The notes under the pieces were generated by a model. It searched no databases, was not told the origin of the DNA, and saw only the letters and a program-made list of their open reading frames with translations. Shown piece after piece: positions 58,686 through 64,000 of a stretch of 64,000 bases of DNA (its first letter is position 1; each line of letters begins with the position of its first letter). This stretch comes from Jackrogersella multiformis. Its lineage: Eukaryota; Ascomycota; Sordariomycetes; Xylariales; Hypoxylaceae. The DNA is taken from NCBI GenBank assembly GCA_902806575.1, contig CADCXD010000010.1, forward strand, positions 248,001-312,000. The letters are read 5' to 3'. The position numbers were made by a program, and so were the translations under genes.

Positions 58686-59161
58686 CTTGAATGATTTTCT
58701 CAGTGATGATGTCGTTGGTTGAGGGTATGAAGTTGTTTGGGGGAAGATGGAGTCTACCAGGAGCGAGAAATCCGAAACTCCTTTGACTGCTCTGCGGTGA
58801 AATTCCTCAGTTTGATTTCAAAGCAAAGGCGAGTCACATAAGCAGGCGAAGTGGGTTTGTGGCGGGGCACCTTATTGGTTGATTGATTGGCTATACACAT
58901 GACAGAAGAGTGGGGTTAGGGCTAAAACCACGGGCTAAAATTAAACCGGAGTACCAGAGATTTTCGGTTAGAGCCTCACCCCACCAGAACTTTTTCGCAA
59001 TTAATACCTAGGTAGATATCTAACTTTTGTTATCTAACATCTAAAAGCACCTTCTTTACATCTCCCAATCTTCAAGGCATCTTCACCACCCAATTCCCCA
59101 ATTCCGACAACAACAACACACGACACTTCTACAAAGATTCAATCAGCATTCACAAGTCAAG
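58686..59161. promoter_or_regulatory. Bidirectional promoter of RPL10 and RPL30
   Basis: The start codons are 476 bp apart and point away from each other. The region holds two ATTGG (inverted CCAAT) boxes at 58873-58877 and 58885-58889, a TTAGGG core at 58915-58920 followed closely by two CTAAAA motifs, and a CT-rich leader before RPL30. TTAGGG matches the site of the Tbf1-type regulators known to control ribosomal protein genes in several fungi; binding here is inferred. Confidence 0.6.
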
Positions 59162-59763
59162 ATGGCCCCCAAGAAGAACAAGAAGGATGCCAACAGCATC
59201 AACTCGCGCCTTGCGCTTGTCATGAAGTCCGGAAAAGGTATGCGATTCTTCTGCTGGAGAAATAAAAACGGTCTAAATTTACTAACATGTTCTTCCTCAT
59301 AGTCACTCTCGGTTACAAGTCTACTCTGAAGAGTCTTCGATCCGGAAAGGCCAAGCTCGTCATCATCTCCGGAAACACTCCTCCCCTCCGCAAGTCTGAG
59401 CTGGAGTACTACTCCATGTTGTCCAAGGCCCCAGTTCACCACTTCTCGGGTACCAACGTAAGTACATCACCATATCTCGTTTGCGACTCGTAGAAGATGT
59501 ATTTCTTCTATGAATTATTTCTCTCTTTATTTACTCTCTTTCTTTCCATTCTTCAATTCCACGGTCGATAGACAAATCATATCGTCTATCGGCCTACCCA
59601 GAGAAGAAGCTGTCATGGCTTTGGAGGGTAATTCAGTTGGCTTACTATTTTTGTTTAAATACAGATCGAACTGGGCACTGCCTGCGGTAAACTATTCCGA
59701 TGCTCCACCATGGCCATCATAGATGCTGGTGACTCTGACATCCTCAGCGACCAACAGGCTTAG
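59162..59763 (+). CDS. RPL30: 60S ribosomal protein L30 (eL30)
   Basis: eL30 is a small RNA-binding protein of the large ribosomal subunit. Exons 59162-59237, 59303-59457 and 59665-59763 join in phase to give 109 residues, the usual size. Key segments: [68 protein letters not shown] and [18 protein letters not shown], ending [13 protein letters not shown]. The introns are 65 bp and 207 bp; the second (59458-59664) is the larger. In yeast, L30 represses splicing of its own transcript; whether that applies here is not shown by the sequence. Confidence 0.98.
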
Positions 59764-61940
59764 ATTTAAGCAATGCATCTTAGGACGGCGTTGGGGTCTA
59801 ATGGCTGGGGAAAATATCGGAACTCGTCATTTATGAACGAGGCCGGGTGGATATACCGCATATTTGGAAGCACCCTTCCAGTGCTCTATACCGAAGTTCA
59901 TAAAGTAGCCGGCTAGATCAATGCTGAGTTGTCAATCAAGACGAGCCTCGCATACTTCATAATGAATACAAGTGATACCCAACAATTATCTTTTCCGATA
60001 GTGTTTTGAGGATTCTTTAACTACCTAGGTAGGTAGTCCTTCTACCTAGGCAGGCCAGAATATGTTGTTCGACAATACCTTCAAAAAGGGTAGACAAATC
60101 ACAAGATCGACTTGGCTTTTAGAGGTAGAAAGAGCTATGACTTGCTTAACGCCGATGGTTTTAGACCAAGTCTTTATACTTTATTCCACGAAGACATAGA
60201 TATTATACATGATACTCCACCTACCTAGGTATTAACAGCACAAGTTGAATAGGTAGACAAATGTTGAATTGGTATATACAATGTAGGTATGTATGTGCTT
60301 ATCCAGGTAACACGATAGCTAGCCGTTTATGTGGATTTTAATGTCAGGATCTAAAAAAATAATAAGACTTGACGATAGTACCAAATGTTTCGAGACAAGG
60401 ATCTAACGGAAACAAGTTACACTAAAGATGATCTAACATGGACGTACTACGGACAATACCAAGGGAAGAGCTGTGACTTCCCATGACGTGTATGTTAAGC
60501 TTAACCTCTTTGTCACATGTGACATACGTAGTAAGTGGAATTGTGCTTTATCTATTAGTCTGATTCAATCATCAAACACAAAGAGAGATTTAACAAACGA
60601 GAGTGTTCAAGAAGTACCTACCTAATTACCGAAGATAAGACAATCTTAGAAACATGGATACTTACCTAGTTGGGTATGTATTTCAGATTTAGAAAGAGTA
60701 AAAGAGTATTATCCCGACTCTGGATTCCCGAAGATACCTCCAAAGATAGGTATCTAACCTGATCTATATCTTATTATTGCGACGCGTCTTTTCCGATATA
60801 AAACACGTTGTACAAGGATCCATTATTCTCTCTCCGTCACCGAGCATTAGGTGTTCTGGGTGTGGGTGTGGTTTCTGGGTTTCTGGGTGTCAAGAATCAG
60901 GAGAGGGGACCGCATAAACGTTAATTAAACTTATGAGCGGGAAAGGGGTTAGAAAAGGGAAAGAGGGAGTGAAAAGAGTAATAAAAAATGGGCGCGAGTC
61001 AAGAAACATCAATTAAACTTTTGCTACCTAAATACTATAATCATTCTCTCGAAAATTAACCTTAAAACATTTCTATTTACTTACACCTATCACTTACTTA
61101 CTATCAAACCTAACAACCTACAACTAAATACCATGTAGGTATTTACAGACGACTATTCCTACTTTGAACCAACCAAAGTAAGCTGAGCACATCTTCGACA
61201 CTTTATTAAAATAGATTTAAAAAATCCGAAAGGCCAGGGTTTCACACCCTCGAAACGGTCAAATCCGTGTGGCTGAGTATTTCGAACTACCTACACTGAG
61301 TTGCAGGAGAATAGACCTAATAGGTTAAGCGGTCAAACCCACCCTAACGCGTCGGGCCAATCTCCTATTACAAAATAATTGCAGCGCTGTGACGCTGTGC
61401 CTCTGGAGTCTGGAGTGTCCTCTGTTAGTCTCTGTACCTCATCAAACTGGGAGCGGATTGCGGATTCTTGTGCATGAGCGCCACGAGCCACGAACCACAA
61501 ATGCAGAGCCACTCAGACAACAATAACAACAATAGACGGTCGAAAATCACCAGAGAGTTGGCTGTACCTACCACCTACCAGCCTACCTACCAGTCTACCA
61601 ACCTGCCAGTACCTAGGTAGTAGCAAAGCACATTTCGTCTACCGGCCAACCTACCTATCCAACAAGTATTCCGTTCTTTTGCAGATCGGCCTAACAGACC
61701 GACGACAATACCCATACAATTAGGTACCATACCGTACCATATCATATCATCATACATTTACCCTACTTGCAGGTACTTGGGTCAATTTGTATTTACGAAT
61801 CATTGCTTTGGATTGAGACAAGAGTATAACGACGAGTCCCCATCTTCAATCAACTTTCTACAAACTACGTCCAGTAGTTTTCTTTCTGTATATTGTATAT
61901 ACATTTATTGTATCCTTGCATCAACAGTCAACAGTAACAA
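59764..61940. other. Intergenic region, 2.2 kb, no supported gene
   Basis: It contains CTACCTAGGTAGGTAG palindromes at about 60021-60036, a second near 60220-60230, a GGGTGTGGGTGTGG stretch near 60857, and a dense CTACCTACC...ACCTAGGTAG block at about 61566-61621. The last 200 bp are AT-rich and form the upstream region of the coiled-coil gene. Confidence 0.5.
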
Positions 61941-63939
61941 ATGTCCGCTACACCCAAGAGGCCGCTGTCCGCAGCACAGGGCCGTGCTCCTTCGACCGAA
62001 AATACTTCACCATCGACGGGACGACCTCGAGCATCCACACCGACATCTACCACGAATGGCACAGGGACCGCCAGCACACCCCAGAGGACACGATCCAGCC
62101 GAGGTGGGACGCCAATGTCGGCGCGAGCCGCTGCTACACATAGGACAACCTCGTCATTGAGCATCTCCAGCACAAATGAAAATGCTGACGCACGCGCTGA
62201 GCTCGTTGCGTTGATTGAAGATCTTAAGGAGCGGTTACAGAAGTCCGACGCCTCGTCTGAGCAGCATAGGAAGCAGGCGGAGGTCTTGCAAACAAGGCTC
62301 GATGATGCCCTTAAAGAGCAGGCCAAATTGGAAGAGCGGGTACACGAGAGTGAGGAGCAGATTGAGATGATCCGCAATGAGAAGCGGGAGACAGCAAAAA
62401 GGATGCGTGAAATGGAGACGATCTACGAAGCCGAGAGGAGCTCCATGACGAAGGAGAAGGAGGAGATGGCAAATCGAGAAGAGGAAATGCAGGCCGTGAT
62501 TAACAGGCTGAAGGAGACCCTCAACCAGCGAAATGCCGACGACGAATACCGTCCAACAAGGCAATGTGAGTATCCAAATTACATGACCCTATATCTACAA
62601 TACAATCACTGACGCGAGCATTACCACAGCGAGCAACTCTTCTCCGAGTGTAGACAACGGAAACTTCGCCCCTCCGTCTTCAGTTCAACGCAGCGATTCT
62701 AGAAACAATTCGAAGCTCCTACTACAGAAGGATAAGTTAATCGAGTCGCTACGCCTTGAACTCGCTGAAGCACAGATCAAGCTCGTCGAGTCCGAGAACC
62801 AAGGCGGTGGGCGACTACATGAAGTCGAGCGTCTACTCATGGAGGCCCGCATGGCTAACGCCCGGCTGATGGAAGATAACGAGTCATATCAGCTGCTCCT
62901 CCAAGAGAAGACGCTCCACGGCGACTTCGGCAAGGGTGACTTCAGCTACATGAACGTAGCCGCCAACCAAGACGCCCTGAACGCCCTCGAAGGACGATCC
63001 AACGCCGGTGATAATCCAACGACACCAGCGGCCAGTCTAGCCGACGAACTAGGTGCTCTCGGCGCTGAAGACTCGTCAATGCCAGCAGCCGAAGATGAGA
63101 CCGCACGTCGCCTAGAGGGCGAACTCCGCGCCGCTAAGGACCAAAATAAAGCCCTCACGCTGTATATTAATAAGATCATCGAGCGGCTCCTTCAGCACCA
63201 GGAGTTCGAGCATATCCTCGACCAATCTTCCGACTTCAAGCCCGGCGCCAACCTACACAAGGACCTACCCCCACCACCTACCGACGCCGCGGCCGCAAGC
63301 GCCTCGCTCCTGCAGCGCGCGAAGTCCATCGCCACCGGAGGCCCTGGCGCACCGCGGCCCAAACCCAGACCTATGACTATGTCTCATCAGATTCATTCCC
63401 AGTTCCATGCATCCGCGCTCAGCAACCCAGATACTGCGCCTAGCATCCCGATCTCGGGGATCGGCCGCTCGCACAGCACGGCGCGCCGCATGGGCGGCCG
63501 CCCCATGAGCGAGCAGCTGACGGGCGCAGCAGGCATCGTCAACGCCATGTACAAGGGTCCTGACGGGCCGCTATCCCCAACCCTCAGCACGGCGTCATCA
63601 GGGGCTAGGCACTCGCAGACGTTCTTCGGTCCGAGGGGGCCACCAAGCACCGGTGCCAACGGCTCAGCAGGTAATTTCCCGGGCATGCGCAGCGAGACGA
63701 GCAGCGTGAGCGGGGATTCGGCTGCGGACGGCACCACCGGCACCACGACGTCGGCAAGCCAGAGCCCCCCGAGGACCATCGGGGAGAAGAGTACTACTCT
63801 CGCCGGCAACAAGCCCCGCCCCCTGAGGCTCGTGCAGGAGAACAACGAGAAGGAGCGCGCGGAGAACAAGAGGGCCAGCTGGCTGGGCTGGGCGCAGGGC
63901 GCGTGGAATAAGAAGGATGGAGAGGAGACTGTGCGGTGA
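61941..63939 (+). CDS. Coiled-coil protein of unknown function, conserved-looking in fungi
   Basis: Two exons, 61941-62565 and 62630-63939, with a 64-bp intron (gtgagt...ccacag), give 644 residues. The N-terminus (about 80 residues) is Ser/Thr/Pro/Arg-rich. Residues about 82-200 form a long coiled coil (LVALIEDLKERLQKSD onward, through KEKEEMANREEEMQAVINRL). After the intron a second coil (KDKLIESLRLELAEAQIKL) leads to ESYQLLLQEKTLHGDF, and a third helix (KALTLYINKIIERLLQHQEF) is the most conserved-looking block. The C-terminal 200 residues are disordered and end with a short aromatic/basic motif (WLGWAQGAWNKKDGEE). No signal peptide. A scaffold or cytoskeletal role is plausible from the coils, but nothing in the sequence proves it. 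The start has a good context (aacaaATG). Confidence 0.87.
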
Positions 63940-64000
63940 TCGGTGATGTGCGATCATGTTGTGGATAGTTGAAGGGGGGAGAGGAGGGGAGAGGAGGAAG
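63940..64000. other. 3' flank at the window end
   Basis: Purine-rich GGGGAGAGGAGGGGAGAGGAGGAAG text after the last stop codon; no feature can be called. Confidence 0.5.

Noticed and set aside
1..64000. CRISPR arrays, operons or a biosynthetic gene cluster
   Set aside because: No spaced repeat arrays exist, the gene structure is eukaryotic, and no synthase or tailoring set was found.

Overview
The window is nuclear DNA of a filamentous ascomycete, most likely a Sordariomycete; Xylariales is a guess from the many short CCTAGGTAGG-type palindromes between genes. The evidence is short GT-AG introns with CTAAC-like branch points, Mit1-type and SpoU/Mrm1-type proteins, a fungal NACHT receptor gene, small secreted and GPI-type proteins, and a transposon mutated in the manner of repeat-induced point mutation (RIP). 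All gene models below were assembled by hand from splice signals and reading-frame continuity; no database search was run.

Layout. 1-747: 3' part of the U1 snRNP protein U1-C. 2.4-5.7 kb (-): long disordered Ser/Pro-rich protein with a frame break near its N-terminus. 8.8-10.4 kb (+): seven-exon secreted agmatinase/arginase-family enzyme. 13.1-19.2 kb: a 162-residue small secreted protein gene split by a 5.5-kb LTR retrotransposon with a perfect 5-bp target duplication; the element is almost completely converted to A+T. 19.2-24.2 kb: gene-poor. 24.2 kb (+) and 26.2-27.7 kb (-): two cell-surface proteins, one Ser/Thr-rich and one cysteine-rich. 29.3-31.5 kb (-): mitochondrial rRNA 2'-O-methyltransferase carrying a 42-bp coding minisatellite. 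32.3-38.5 kb (+): Mit1/CHD-like chromatin remodeller. 39.4-42.0 kb (+): CCCH zinc-finger protein. 43.0 kb: intron-containing tRNA-Thr(AGU). 44.1-47.4 kb (+): NACHT (NLR-like) gene with an in-frame stop and a damaged P-loop. 48.9-51.9 and 53.6-55.3 kb (-): two conserved-looking proteins of unknown function. 57.8-59.8 kb: divergent ribosomal protein genes uL16 (RPL10) and eL30 (RPL30) sharing a 476-bp promoter. 61.9-63.9 kb (+): coiled-coil protein.

How it fits together. Housekeeping genes (U1-C, Mrm1, Mit1-like, RPL10, RPL30) alternate with lineage-variable surface, secreted and immune-type genes. The strongest stories are about genome defence: a transposon that landed in a secreted-protein gene and was then destroyed by C-to-T/G-to-A mutation whose edges stop inside both LTRs, and a NACHT gene whose two visible lesions have the same TpG/CpA-to-TpA form. 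I did not find a clearly new multi-gene system.
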